Positions 25,515-33,094 of a stretch of DNA of 64,000 nt are shown here, piece after piece. The DNA comes from Palsa-504 sp963753225 (GTDB taxonomy: Bacteria; Actinomycetota; Actinomycetes; Streptosporangiales; Streptosporangiaceae): the NCBI GenBank assembly GCA_963753225.1, contig CAVWBQ010000014.1, forward strand, positions 1 through 64,000. The letters run 5' to 3'. The notes under the pieces were generated by a model. That model saw only the letters and a program-made list of their open reading frames with translations. It was not told where the DNA came from and did no database searches. Within the stretch, counting starts at the first letter, position 1, and the number at the start of each line of letters is the position of its first letter. A program made the translations under genes and the position numbers.

Positions 25515-25770
25515 CCGCCTCTCGACCGTGCGCTCCGGCGTCCGGACCGTGGCCGAACTCGCCGGCAGGCTCGGCGTGGACGGCCGGACCGTTCGGCGGT
25601 ATGTGGACCACCTGCTCGACCTCGACGTGCCGGTGGAGTCGGTGCGGGGCCGCTACGGCGGGTACCGGCTCGCCCCGGGGGTACCGCATTCCCCGCTCAT
25701 GCTGAACGACGAGGAGGCGCTGGCCGTGCTGCTCGGCCCGGTGGCGGGGCGCCGGGCCGCCTACCGGCTT
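25515..25770 (+). pseudogene. HTH/WYL-type transcriptional regulator, truncated at both ends
   Basis: The coding-like segment reads VAELAGRLGVDGRTVRRYVD, then a YGGYRLAPG and MLNDEEALAVLLG stretch, the N-terminal third of a DeoR/YafY-type regulator with the winged helix. The natural N-terminus is missing at about 25515, and after AGRRAAYRL the sequence passes into an unrelated inverted repeat and stops at 25875. The WYL domain is absent. Confidence 0.65.
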
Positions 25771-25775
25771 AACGT

Positions 25776-25823
25776 CGCCCTATCAGGGATAACCCTGAGG
25801 CCACTAAGTGGCATATCAGGGCG
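25776..25823. repeat. Short inverted repeat at the break point of the WYL regulator
   Basis: The 48-bp block starts CGCCCTATCAGGG and ends CATATCAGGGCG, with an inner hairpin GCCAC-TAA-GTGGC near 25800-25812. The arms are only partly complementary. It sits exactly where the regulator coding sequence ends, so it may be a small mobile element or the scar of one. Confidence 0.3.
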
Positions 25824-25913
25824 TGAACCGGGGCTGATCCCGATCGACGGGAGCCGCGGCCGACGGCAGTCTTGAATCAGGAAAGCACCCGGCATCAAAG
25901 GAGACCGATCACC

Positions 25914-26066
25914 ATGCTCGCTTTCATCGCCCTGGCCCTGGCCGCCCTCATGGCCCTGACCGTCCTCGGCTTCGTTCTGCACGTCCTATTCTCGCCTTGG
26001 CTGCTGCTGGTGGCCATCGCCATCGTGGCCTGGATCAAGTTCCGGCCGAGCCGCTCCCGCCAGTAG
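25914..26066 (+). CDS. Small membrane protein (50 aa)
   Basis: MLAFIALALAALMALTVLGF with a second hydrophobic helix (WLLLVAIAIVAWI) and a basic tail KFRPSRSRQ. ATG 25914 is preferred because AAAGGAG lies 10 nt upstream; the frame also opens at 25872. Two hydrophobic helices joined by a short loop suggest a hairpin in the membrane. No family recognised. It stands alone between two gene remnants. Confidence 0.6.
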   Translation: MLAFIALALAALMALTVLGFVLHVLFSPWLLLVAIAIVAWIKFRPSRSRQ

Positions 26067-26153
26067 CCCGGCTAGTACCTCCGGCCCGGTTGGTGACGTC
26101 GCCAGAAGCCAGCATGCACTAACAATAAGTAACTTCATGACTCTTTCTGGTAT

Positions 26154-26250
26154 TCAACCCGAACGGGTGAGCTGGGGGTCGTCCGGCTCAGCGGCCCCCG
26201 CTGGCTCCTCGGTGAGGTACCAGTCCCAGCGGGCAAATGAGACTCCAGCA
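26154..26250 (-). pseudogene. 3' fragment of a HATPase regulatory protein gene
   Basis: The frame reads FARWDWYLTEEPAG and stops at 26154. It matches the SSRWDWYRTREPPGK segment of the HATPase protein at 22424-22792. Only the last ~30 codons remain. Confidence 0.5.
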
Positions 26251-26263
26251 CCTGCGGGCAGGC

Positions 26264-27325
26264 TCAGTGCTCAGGTCCTTCCACCGTGGCCTCGTCATGG
26301 TCAAGCGGCGGTGGCTCGGGCAGCGGAATCGCCTCATCCGAGGCGGCGGCGTACGTCCACCACGCGGCTCGTTCGGCGTCTAGGCGGAAACCCCAGTCGT
26401 TTCTGTCGGGTAGCCACTGTGACTCAAACGGCCAGCAGTTCTTGCCGAAGGTCTTCTTCACCAGCCGTGTGAGCGCACCGCCGTCGGCGCGGAGTTCGGC
26501 GCGACTCCTACCCGTGTACTCGCAGACTTCGGTGTAGGTCACCCAGTCGCCGGGCCGACTGGCGCAGAGGTCCAGCGCACCCCGCATGCCCTCGTTGGTC
26601 AACACCGACGCCAACGTGTGGAACTCGCTGGCGGACAGCGGAGCGGCCGAGTATTCCTGCTGGGCGGTGACTTTGCCGCGAGGCACAACCGTGAATTCCT
26701 CGACCGTCGGCACCGGCAGCAACTGGCTGACCGTGACGAGGGTTTCGGTGTCGGTCCGGTACGCCTGGAAGCGCATCAGCGTGATGTCCAATCCCATTTC
26801 CCGCAGCCACACCGCCGTCGCTGTGACGACCGGCGGAAACGACGCCGCGAGGAGAACGACCCGAGGCTGACGCAGTGTCTCGATTGCCAGCGTCTTGTCG
26901 TCGGCGTGCTCCTCCAGGGCAGCGAGCGCCTCCTCCTCGGTGACCGGATGGCCGCGAGCTCGGAGAAACCGTGCGTGCTGGTACCCCAGAGCCTCAGGCG
27001 TGAACCGGCTCGCCATCGCCGCGTACTTGATGGCCTGCATCTCCACCGTGTCTGGCGCCGCGTCCCGCTTCAGTTCCGCGACCACCAGCCGACCGGCCCG
27101 GTCCAAGCCGAGCACGTCCAGCCGGTCGAGCGGATCGCCGCCCACCGCCCACCACCGGTCGAACTCGAATGTCACCACCCTGATGTCCGGGCCAAGGATC
27201 TCCGGATGGGCGAGCACCCACTCTTGCAGGTGGCGTCGCTCCGACAAGCCGATCTCCAGGAGCGTGGTAGCCCTGACCGGCTTCGCCTCCGCCCCCGACA
27301 CCGTAAAGACCAGCTCGTCAGCCAC
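26264..27325 (-). CDS. PD-(D/E)XK nuclease-like protein (NucS-type core) with a C-terminal winged-helix-like domain
   Basis: 353 aa from GTG 27325 (MADELVFTVSG), with GAGAGG 7 nt upstream. LDRLDVLGLDRAGRLVVAEL then KRD (Asp70, Glu84-x-Lys86) is the D...ExK metal-binding core of RecB/NucS-like nucleases. The C-terminal third (PLSASEFHTLASVLTNEG onward, with VTYTEVCEYTGRSRAEL and WPFESQWLP) resembles the DUF6416 type of winged domain. It probably cuts or binds DNA. It is divergent from a GIY-YIG-like gene (27585) across a 258-bp gap with no other gene. Whether it is a repair or a restriction enzyme cannot be told. Confidence 0.65.
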   Translation of the reverse strand: MADELVFTVSGAEAKPVRATTLLEIGLSERRHLQEWVLAHPEILGPDIRVVTFEFDRWWAVGGDPLDRLDVLGLDRAGRLVVAELKRDAAPDTVEMQAIKYAAMASRFTPEALGYQHARFLRARGHPVTEEEALAALEEHADDKTLAIETLRQPRVVLLAASFPPVVTATAVWLREMGLDITLMRFQAYRTDTETLVTVSQLLPVPTVEEFTVVPRGKVTAQQEYSAAPLSASEFHTLASVLTNEGMRGALDLCASRPGDWVTYTEVCEYTGRSRAELRADGGALTRLVKKTFGKNCWPFESQWLPDRNDWGFRLDAERAAWWTYAAASDEAIPLPEPPPLDHDEATVEGPEH

Positions 27326-27584
27326 GTTCACACCTCTCGGCCACGTCAGGCTGTCGCTGACCGATACGATCTCCACGATTATCGCTCAGAAAGCAAGCAT
27401 CAACTAACTGCGAGCGCCGTTCAAAAGCTCCGCAGGCACACGCAGGCGTGTCGCGTGCCCTGCTGTCGCGTGCCAGGTCTGCCAGGCGTGGACGCGGCCC
27501 AGGGCGACCTGCTGCCCACAGACCACGATCACCCCGGTTGCGCCAGGCACGGCGCTGCACCCGGAATAGCTAGACTCGCGAGGG

Positions 27585-27959
27585 GTGTCGACACGCGTTC
27601 GGCTGACCTGGACGCGGTTCGAGAGCCTGACGGCTGCCCGCCGGGTCTTCGGGTCGATCTCGTGCGTCTACGTGCAGGCCGATCGCGAAGGTCGGGCGGT
27701 CCGGGTTGGCAAGGCATCCAAGGGCCTGCATAGCCGGTACCGCGGCGGTACGGGATGGGCGCTCGATGCCGCGATGCACGGATCTGGCAATGTGGTTTTC
27801 GTCGCGCCCGTCGACATGGCTGTGCTCGACGCCGTGGAATCGACGCTCATCTGGGTGCACCGGTCATCGCTGCCCTATAACCGTGTCGGGCGCCGCGTCG
27901 CGCCCGAGCCTCTCGTGGAGATCGAGCACATCGGAGAAGTCCCGGTCTTCGATGGCTGA
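27585..27959 (+). CDS. GIY-YIG-like small protein
   Basis: A 124-aa protein from GTG 27585. The pattern VYVQADREGRAVRVGKASKG then LHSRYRGG resembles the beta-hairpin-helix start of GIY-YIG nucleases, with VYV for GIY, VGKA for YIG and the Arg in the helix. A later VESTLIWVHRSSLPYNRVGR supplies the Glu and Asn expected near the end of the domain. The canonical YIG letters are not exact, so activity is uncertain. The divergent neighbour is also nuclease-like. Confidence 0.5.
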   Translation: MSTRVRLTWTRFESLTAARRVFGSISCVYVQADREGRAVRVGKASKGLHSRYRGGTGWALDAAMHGSGNVVFVAPVDMAVLDAVESTLIWVHRSSLPYNRVGRRVAPEPLVEIEHIGEVPVFDG

Positions 27960-28103
27960 ACTGACCTGGTTTCTTGCGCACCGGTGTTTAGCCCGCGTGC
28001 CCTTGAAGCTGCCGTGAGCCCCTGCCGCCGCATAGGCAAAGCGCCACGCGGCGAGAGCGCTGTCCCGCACACGGCGCATCGACTGTCCGTTCGCCATCCC
28101 GGG

Positions 28104-28868
28104 CTAGGGCTTACGCCCTACCGCGCCCCACTGGATGTTCGGCGTGCCGGCGGCGGCCTTGCCGGTGACCGGACGCCACTGGTGCTTGGGCACCAGGCCC
28201 GGCTCGAGCAACTCGAACCCGTCGAAGAAGCTGAGGATCTGGTCCCGGCTCCGCGGCCAGACCCGCTCGCTGGCCCGCTCGTACACCGCCACCGCCTTGG
28301 CCAGGGCCAGCTTGTCGGGGAAGAAGTCGGTGCCGATATGGGAGATCGCCAGGTAGCTCCCGGGCGCGACGGCGTCACGCAGGCACGCCACCGCCCCCGC
28401 CGGGTCGTCGGCATCGCGCAGGAAGTGCAAGATCGCGAACAGCCCGATCGCCACGGGCTTACTGAAGTCCAGGTGCGCGCGGACCTCCGGCCTCGCGAGC
28501 AGCTCCGCGGGGCGGCGCAGGTCCCCTTGCACCATGATGCTCAGGTCGGTGACCGCGAGCAGGGCCTGGCCATGGGAGACGACGACCGGGTCATAGTCCA
28601 CGTAGACCACCCGCGCGCGGGGGTTGAGCTCGCGGACGACCTCATGCACCGCACCCTGGGTGGGCAGCCCCACCCCGATGTCGAGGAACTGGGTGACACC
28701 GGCTTCGGCCGCCAGGAACCGAACGACCCGGCGCAGGAAGCGCCGGTTCTCCACCGCCGCCCGGCGCAGCCCGGGCACCAGCGCGAGCACCTTCTCCGCG
28801 GCGATCCGGTCCGGCTCGAAGTTGTCCTTGCCGCCCAGAAGGGAATCATAGTTCCAGCTAGTAATCAC
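28104..28868 (-). CDS. Methyltransf_19 SAM-dependent methyltransferase (intact copy)
   Basis: 254 aa from GTG 28868 (VITSWNYDSLLGGKDNFEPD); the frame is open further upstream but this is where the family begins. Motif I is FLDIGVGLPTQG (61-72), motif II has VVYVDYDPVVVSHG, and DPAGAVACLRDAVAPGSYLA lies in the second half. The family is abundant in actinomycetes, often next to XRE-DUF5753 genes, and its substrate is not known. Dead relatives lie at 12230-12722 and, as an upstream remnant, at 16365-16545. Confidence 0.88.
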   Translation of the reverse strand: MITSWNYDSLLGGKDNFEPDRIAAEKVLALVPGLRRAAVENRRFLRRVVRFLAAEAGVTQFLDIGVGLPTQGAVHEVVRELNPRARVVYVDYDPVVVSHGQALLAVTDLSIMVQGDLRRPAELLARPEVRAHLDFSKPVAIGLFAILHFLRDADDPAGAVACLRDAVAPGSYLAISHIGTDFFPDKLALAKAVAVYERASERVWPRSRDQILSFFDGFELLEPGLVPKHQWRPVTGKAAAGTPNIQWGAVGRKP

Positions 28869-28984
28869 ACACTCTCGGGGGGCTGGTGCTGGTTGCGTCC
28901 GCCCGGCTGATGCCCCGGGAGCTCCGCGGGCCCTTGTAAAAGCCAACCTGGAGATGACACTAGAGCAGATTCCTCCGTTGCCTA

Positions 28985-30559
28985 TCACGGCCAGATTCCT
29001 AGTAGAACTGTCCCGAGGGCGTGGCCAGCGGCCTCTTCAAGTATCGTACGGAGTGTCTGGCCGAGCGCGCGAAGTCTCGGATGACTTGGTGTCGGCTGAC
29101 TCAATTCTTCAATGATACCGGACGCAAGAGATTCCGCTTCACGCGTCTGATTAGCGCCAAGTTGCAGAATCGGGAGCGCCTCGATTGCGGCGTGAGCAAG
29201 CCGCGCCAGTGCATCTATATCTACAGTTTCAGCGTCGTTTATTACGTCACGGGCGTTCTGGCTGAATTCGGAGGAGTTGACAGCTACGTTACCGACGGGC
29301 CCGTGGAAGCTCACAGCCCGCTCGTTTTCTCCCCGTCGTTGCATGGTACGCATCTCCCATGGATCTCCGCCGTACTCGTCGACACATTCTATACCATCGC
29401 GAGTGATGCCTACAAGAAGATCTCGGAAAAGGCGACCTCTGTCTCGGCTGTAGATGTAACCGCGTGCTGCGAGCCATCGTGCGGTACGGTGCACCTGAAC
29501 AATAGGTACCGCGATTCCGTTGACTACAGATTCCCGTGAGGAGCAAAATGTGTTAATACTGACAGAAGCCGACTGTTTCCCATATCGGTAAACCCATTTT
29601 AGCAGAGCCTTGCAGATATCGCGTCCACGTTTACGGCTCGCGATGCGCGCTTGCTCAGTCTCGATATACGATCGCCCCCGATCGGTGACGATCAACCCCC
29701 AGGGCTTCAACCAATAAGCTTTTGGGTCGGAGTCAGCGTCGAATCCCTGTTCCCACCATTGATGGGGGACATCTAGATCATCAATCCATTCAGCCAGTCC
29801 AGCGGTAACCAGCTCCTTGATAAGGAACGCAACTTCCTCGGGACGTGCAGGTCCGCGAGGAAGGTAGGGCGCAAACTCTTTATAAAAGCCCTCTGGCTGC
29901 GCCCCGCCAGTTTCGGTTGAGGTAACTAGATTCATCCAAGATAGTACGAGGTAGCGGAGCTGATATATCCTGTCCAGCACGTCAGGGGTGCCTATTTCAT
30001 CGTTCAGGGTCGGAGCATTCTGATCGACGTCATCACATTGAAACTCAATTTCATAAGCTTTCTGCTGTTGTACCCTGAAACCCTCGGCACCGGATCCCGG
30101 AGGGATCCGGTGCCGAGGCAAGATCGTGAATTCAACACCGAAGCACACTATGTGCTCTGGGGTCGCGTCGGACGGAGAGAAAAGACGGAGCAGGCGACGC
30201 AAATAGATCAATATTGTCTTGAGATGATCTTTCTCAAGATCATTGATACTGATTGAGTACCAGCCGCGGTCGTACACGTCTGGACAGGGGTCTACGAAAG
30301 TCTCTGCAATCTTAATGAGCAACTCACCGTTAATGTCAAGCCAGATTTTCGAGTAGATGTTGGATTTGGAATCTTCAGCGTGAAGTACGCACCAAGCTCT
30401 TCGTTTCTGAAGCTTCTGTCTTTCTCGGCGATCCCGACGAATCACTAGACGGTACGGCTCGATGGTCTGTGCTGTTGGGTAGTCTAGCGCCGCCAACCTC
30501 GACAGATACGCCCGCATTTCACTAGTGGCACCTGAATCTGGATCTGTGGCCTCGTTCAT
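28985..30559 (-). CDS. Large low-GC protein of unknown function
   Basis: 524 aa from ATG 30559 (MNEATDPDSG), with GGAGG 4 nt upstream. GC is clearly lower than in all neighbours and codon use differs, a sign of recent transfer. The N-terminal ~200 residues are a mixed alpha/beta domain (IWLDINGELLIKIAETFVDP). A middle helical region with GLAEWIDDLDVPHQWWEQGF and LIVTDRGRSYI suggests a winged-helix fold. After FHGPVGNVAVNSSEFSQN comes a helical C-terminal domain (VDIDALARLAHAAIEALPIL). I do not recognise the family. The architecture of sensor-like front, wHTH and effector-like tail is seen in abortive-infection proteins, but this is a guess. Confidence 0.65.
   Translation of the reverse strand: MNEATDPDSGATSEMRAYLSRLAALDYPTAQTIEPYRLVIRRDRRERQKLQKRRAWCVLHAEDSKSNIYSKIWLDINGELLIKIAETFVDPCPDVYDRGWYSISINDLEKDHLKTILIYLRRLLRLFSPSDATPEHIVCFGVEFTILPRHRIPPGSGAEGFRVQQQKAYEIEFQCDDVDQNAPTLNDEIGTPDVLDRIYQLRYLVLSWMNLVTSTETGGAQPEGFYKEFAPYLPRGPARPEEVAFLIKELVTAGLAEWIDDLDVPHQWWEQGFDADSDPKAYWLKPWGLIVTDRGRSYIETEQARIASRKRGRDICKALLKWVYRYGKQSASVSINTFCSSRESVVNGIAVPIVQVHRTARWLAARGYIYSRDRGRLFRDLLVGITRDGIECVDEYGGDPWEMRTMQRRGENERAVSFHGPVGNVAVNSSEFSQNARDVINDAETVDIDALARLAHAAIEALPILQLGANQTREAESLASGIIEELSQPTPSHPRLRALGQTLRTILEEAAGHALGTVLLGIWP
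30082..30118. repeat. Perfect 17-bp GC-rich palindrome inside the low-GC gene
   Basis: CCTCGGCACCGGATCCC (30082-30098), a 3-base loop GGA, then its exact reverse complement (30102-30118). It is translated as part of a PRHRIPPGSGAEG loop in the 524-aa protein and is far more GC-rich than the gene around it. It looks inserted rather than ancestral. It would form a strong hairpin in mRNA. Confidence 0.7.
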
Positions 30560-30748
30560 AGATCCTCCAACATCTACGGTATCCCCAGTTCGCGGATAGG
30601 GAACCCCTTCGCTGGAACCTCCTGAGGTCACTGTCAGCGTTTGACTTGGATCTTGGTCGTCCTGCTGCTAACAGGCCCCTCCGGTGTGGATGGGTTTGAG
30701 GTGGTGGGTTTCGCCTTACCCGTCGGTGTCCGGAGGGACCTGTGACCA

Positions 30749-30976
30749 ATGTCTGGCAGGGAGATAGTGGAGATTTTCAGGGTGTTTGACCTCACGGGGA
30801 CGGCCTGATCTGCGGCGTAACTGGCCGGGTGCGACGCGAAGACGGTCGCCCGTTACGTGGCGATCTGGGACGCCGACAGCGACCCGTTGGCGAAGACGAG
30901 CAGGCCGCGACTGGTCGACGCGTTCATGTCCCAGACGACACCTAACATACTTGCGGACCCGAGCGCGGCTATGTGA
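30749..30976 (+). pseudogene. IS21-family istA N-terminal fragment
   Basis: One frame reads MSGREIVEIFRVFDLTGTA, then after two in-frame stops LAGCDAKTVARYVAIWDAD, which is the helix-turn-helix N-terminus of IstA transposases. Nothing of the DDE domain follows. It lies in the ~620-bp gap between the low-GC gene and the small membrane protein gene. Just upstream (about 30675-30740) imperfect inverted repeats around CCCTCCGG may be what is left of an IS end. Confidence 0.65.
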
Positions 30977-31176
30977 TGTCGGCTTGATCCGTGTCGGCTT
31001 GATCCGATCCGTAACAACTTTCTCTACGCCGTCAAGGGCGGCCCGTTTCGCATGCCGCCGCGCGGCCCCGGCCTCGCACGTCGGCGTGCGGCCTCTCCGG
31101 GCCAACCCGCCGCGCCAGCCAGACGCATCCGTATGATTCGACGCGCCGCCCGGCCATCTCGCCCTATGTTCATCTC

Positions 31177-31620
31177 ATGACCTGGTTGACCATCATCGGA
31201 ACGCTGCTAGGGGCACTCATCGGAGCCGCCGCAGCGCTTGCCGCCCAGCAGATCGCAGCGAGGGAAGCCGCGAAGCAAGAGAAAATCAAGCGGCGGGCGG
31301 CTGTGAAAGCAGAACTCGAAAAACGCATTAGTTCATACATTCGCTCGACGCAAGAAGTGGAGCGCGTCTCGGCGGAACGCGACAAACACGACAATGCTGC
31401 GAAGAATCTAGTGCATCGGGACCTCTGGGCCGACCATAAGGTATTGGTGCTTACATGCTCGGATGAGCTCAGGGATTTCGCGGATAATTTGAGCAATCTC
31501 CTAATACATATCCTATGGCATGGCACGCCTGACGGTAAGCCAGTGTATGAGCACACGAGAGTTCCGGACAAACGATTCCGTGAAGCGGCGCATCGCGAGA
31601 TTCAGTGGGTTGAGGAATAA
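31177..31620 (+). CDS. Membrane-anchored helical protein of unknown function
   Basis: A 147-aa protein. Residues 1-25 form one hydrophobic helix (MTWLTIIGTLLGALIGAAAA), followed by a charged helical cytoplasmic domain with many Lys, Glu and Arg (REAAKQEKIKRRAAVKAELE) and a globular end (DELRDFADNLSNLLIHILWH). GC is moderately lower than the neighbours. No ribosome binding site is clear. Single-helix proteins of this type occur in defence and phage-related gene sets, but I cannot assign a role. Confidence 0.6.
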   Translation: MTWLTIIGTLLGALIGAAAALAAQQIAAREAAKQEKIKRRAAVKAELEKRISSYIRSTQEVERVSAERDKHDNAAKNLVHRDLWADHKVLVLTCSDELRDFADNLSNLLIHILWHGTPDGKPVYEHTRVPDKRFREAAHREIQWVEE

Positions 31621-31667
31621 AGTCCAGTGGAGCTTTCCTTCTCGGCCTCGATTGTCCTGCTCGGTCC

Positions 31668-31840
31668 CGCAGCGTGCCTGGTCCAGCATCAAAAGCAGCC
31701 TGGGCCACCTCGCCCCCTGCACGCTTGACCAACTGACGGCCACAATCCGGGGCCGGTTGCGGCGCATTCAGCGCCAGCCCGGCCTCATCACCGGATTCCT
31801 CAGCCAGATCGGACTCATGCTGGAATCCGAACCACCGTAG
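31668..31840 (+). pseudogene. IS630-family transposase C-terminal fragment
   Basis: The frame PQRAWSSIKSSLGHLAPCTL continuing LTATIRGRLRRIQRQPGLI and a FLSQIGL tail is the conserved C-terminus of IS630 DDE transposases (P-x2-xWSxLK, then RLKRIQ and GFLxxTGL). The N-terminal two-thirds, including all catalytic acids, is missing. A stop follows at 31840. Confidence 0.65.
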
Positions 31841-31880
31841 CAACCAAACCTTGACTTTCAACCTCTATAGGTTCGCTCGC

Positions 31881-31953
31881 GACTAGACGACCCTTAGCTC
31901 GCTCGGCTACTGTGTGCTTAGAGGGAGTATCCGCCGAGATAGTAGTCATACAT
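31881..31953 (-). repeat. Dispersed ~70-bp repeat, copy D
   Basis: Minus strand: ATGTATGACTACTATCTCGG, then CGGATACTCCCTCTAAGCAC, ending GGGTCGTCTAGTC. This is the cleanest copy, with an uninterrupted ATG-started micro-frame MYDYYLGGYSL and stop. It lies just 5' of the truncated phosphotransferase copy. The other copies are at 14279, 16316 and 17387. Confidence 0.6.
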
Positions 31954-32062
31954 GCGCGCCACGTTCGGCGTCGTCACATCCAGGCCCAGCGGGGTTCCCT
32001 GCGTCCCGGTCACAAATTCAGCGTATCCACCCAGCCCGGGTACCGGCGTGTCACGCGATTAA

Positions 32063-32612
32063 GGCCCGCCATGCCGGTTACCGGCCTGGCTCCCCTGACC
32101 TGCCGCGTGTCATTTCTGTCCTGCACGATCTAGCCGCGGTCAGGTGCCCGGATCTGCCGGTGAAACAGGCCCGGCAGCGGTGGGCTGCATACGTTGACAG
32201 CGAGGCCGACCTGGACCTGCTCGACGGCGATGCGTTGCTGCACACCGACTTCAACCCGGTGAATATCCTGCTTGGCCCGGATCGGGTGTGGATCATCGAC
32301 TGGGCATGGCCCACCCGCGGTGCGGCGTTTATCGATGCGGCGTGCTTCTTGATCCGGGCGATGGCGGCCGGTCATAGTGCCAGCCAGGCCGAGGCGCTGG
32401 TTACAGAGTGCCCAGGCTGGCAGGCAGCCCCGTCCGCCGCTATTGACGTCTTCGCTTTGGCCAGCGCCCGGCTCTATGGCGAGATCGTCCGTAATGACCC
32501 ACAGCCCGTCAAGCAACGCCTGGCCGCCGTCACCCACGATTGGGCCTGTCACCGTGCTGGCGTGGGCGTCAGTCCCACCGGGCGCCGGCTGGGACCCGGA
32601 GGGTCGTGTTGA
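32063..32612 (+). pseudogene. Phosphotransferase gene, 5'-truncated copy
   Basis: From about 32063 (ARHAGYRPGSPDLPRVISVL) to about 32560 it is nearly identical to the intact phosphotransferase at 21917-22400, including LHTDFNPVNILLGPDRVWII and DWAWP. The N-terminal ~100 codons are missing and replaced by unrelated sequence. The frame runs on to 32612, where the last codons overlap the convergent AhpD-like gene. Without the N-lobe it cannot be an active kinase. Confidence 0.8.
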
Positions 32613-33024
32613 TGCGGTTGAAGAAGTTGGTGATCGCCACCATCAGGACCAGGGCTCCGAGCTGCCGCTCGTCGTAGTGCCTGGCGGCCTCGGCCCAGAT
32701 CTCGTCGGTGACCGCGCCGGGCCGGTCGGAGAGCCGGGTGGCGGCCTCGGTGAGGGCCAGCGCGGCCCGTTCAGCGTCGTCGAACAGGGGGTTCTCGTAC
32801 CAGGCGGCGAGGGTGAGCAGCTTCTCGGAGCTGACGCCGGCTTTGGCCGAGCTGGCGGCGCCGGCGCCGACGCAGGCACTGCAGCCGTTGATCTGGCTCG
32901 CCCGCAGGTGCACCAGTTCCAGCGTCTCACGCGGTACGCCGCCGACGTAGGCGGCCTTGATCAGGTGCTGGACGCCGGTCGTGACGTCGGGCTGGGGTGT
33001 CGTGTTCTGGATGCGTGCGGTCAT
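32569..33024 (-). CDS. Carboxymuconolactone decarboxylase / AhpD-like protein
   Basis: A 151-aa protein with the AhpD core ETLELVHLRASQINGCSACV (Cys-Ser-Ala-Cys redox pair) followed by GAGAASSAKAG. The catalytic His of some members is replaced by Gly/Ala in this stretch. Such proteins act as alkylhydroperoxidases or decarboxylases. It is divergent from an ECF41-type sigma factor gene 70 bp away; carboxymuconolactone decarboxylase genes are classic ECF41 partners, so it is probably the sigma target. A 14-bp perfect palindrome lies between the two. Confidence 0.85.
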   Translation of the reverse strand: MTARIQNTTPQPDVTTGVQHLIKAAYVGGVPRETLELVHLRASQINGCSACVGAGAASSAKAGVSSEKLLTLAAWYENPLFDDAERAALALTEAATRLSDRPGAVTDEIWAEAARHYDERQLGALVLMVAITNFFNRINTTLRVPAGARWD

Positions 33025-33052
33025 GTGTCTACGACGTGCGGCCGCGGCAGGA

Positions 33053-33066
33053 GGTAACGCGTTACC
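33053..33066. promoter_or_regulatory. Perfect 14-bp palindrome in the AhpD / ECF41 divergent promoter region
   Basis: GGTAACGCGTTACC lies in the 70-bp region between the two divergent starts (33024 and 33095). A palindrome here could be a repressor operator. The known ECF41 promoter elements (TGTCACA and CGTC) were looked for on both strands and not found in a convincing arrangement. Confidence 0.4.
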
Positions 33067-33094
33067 TTTCCGGCGCGTGATACGTCGAAGGATC

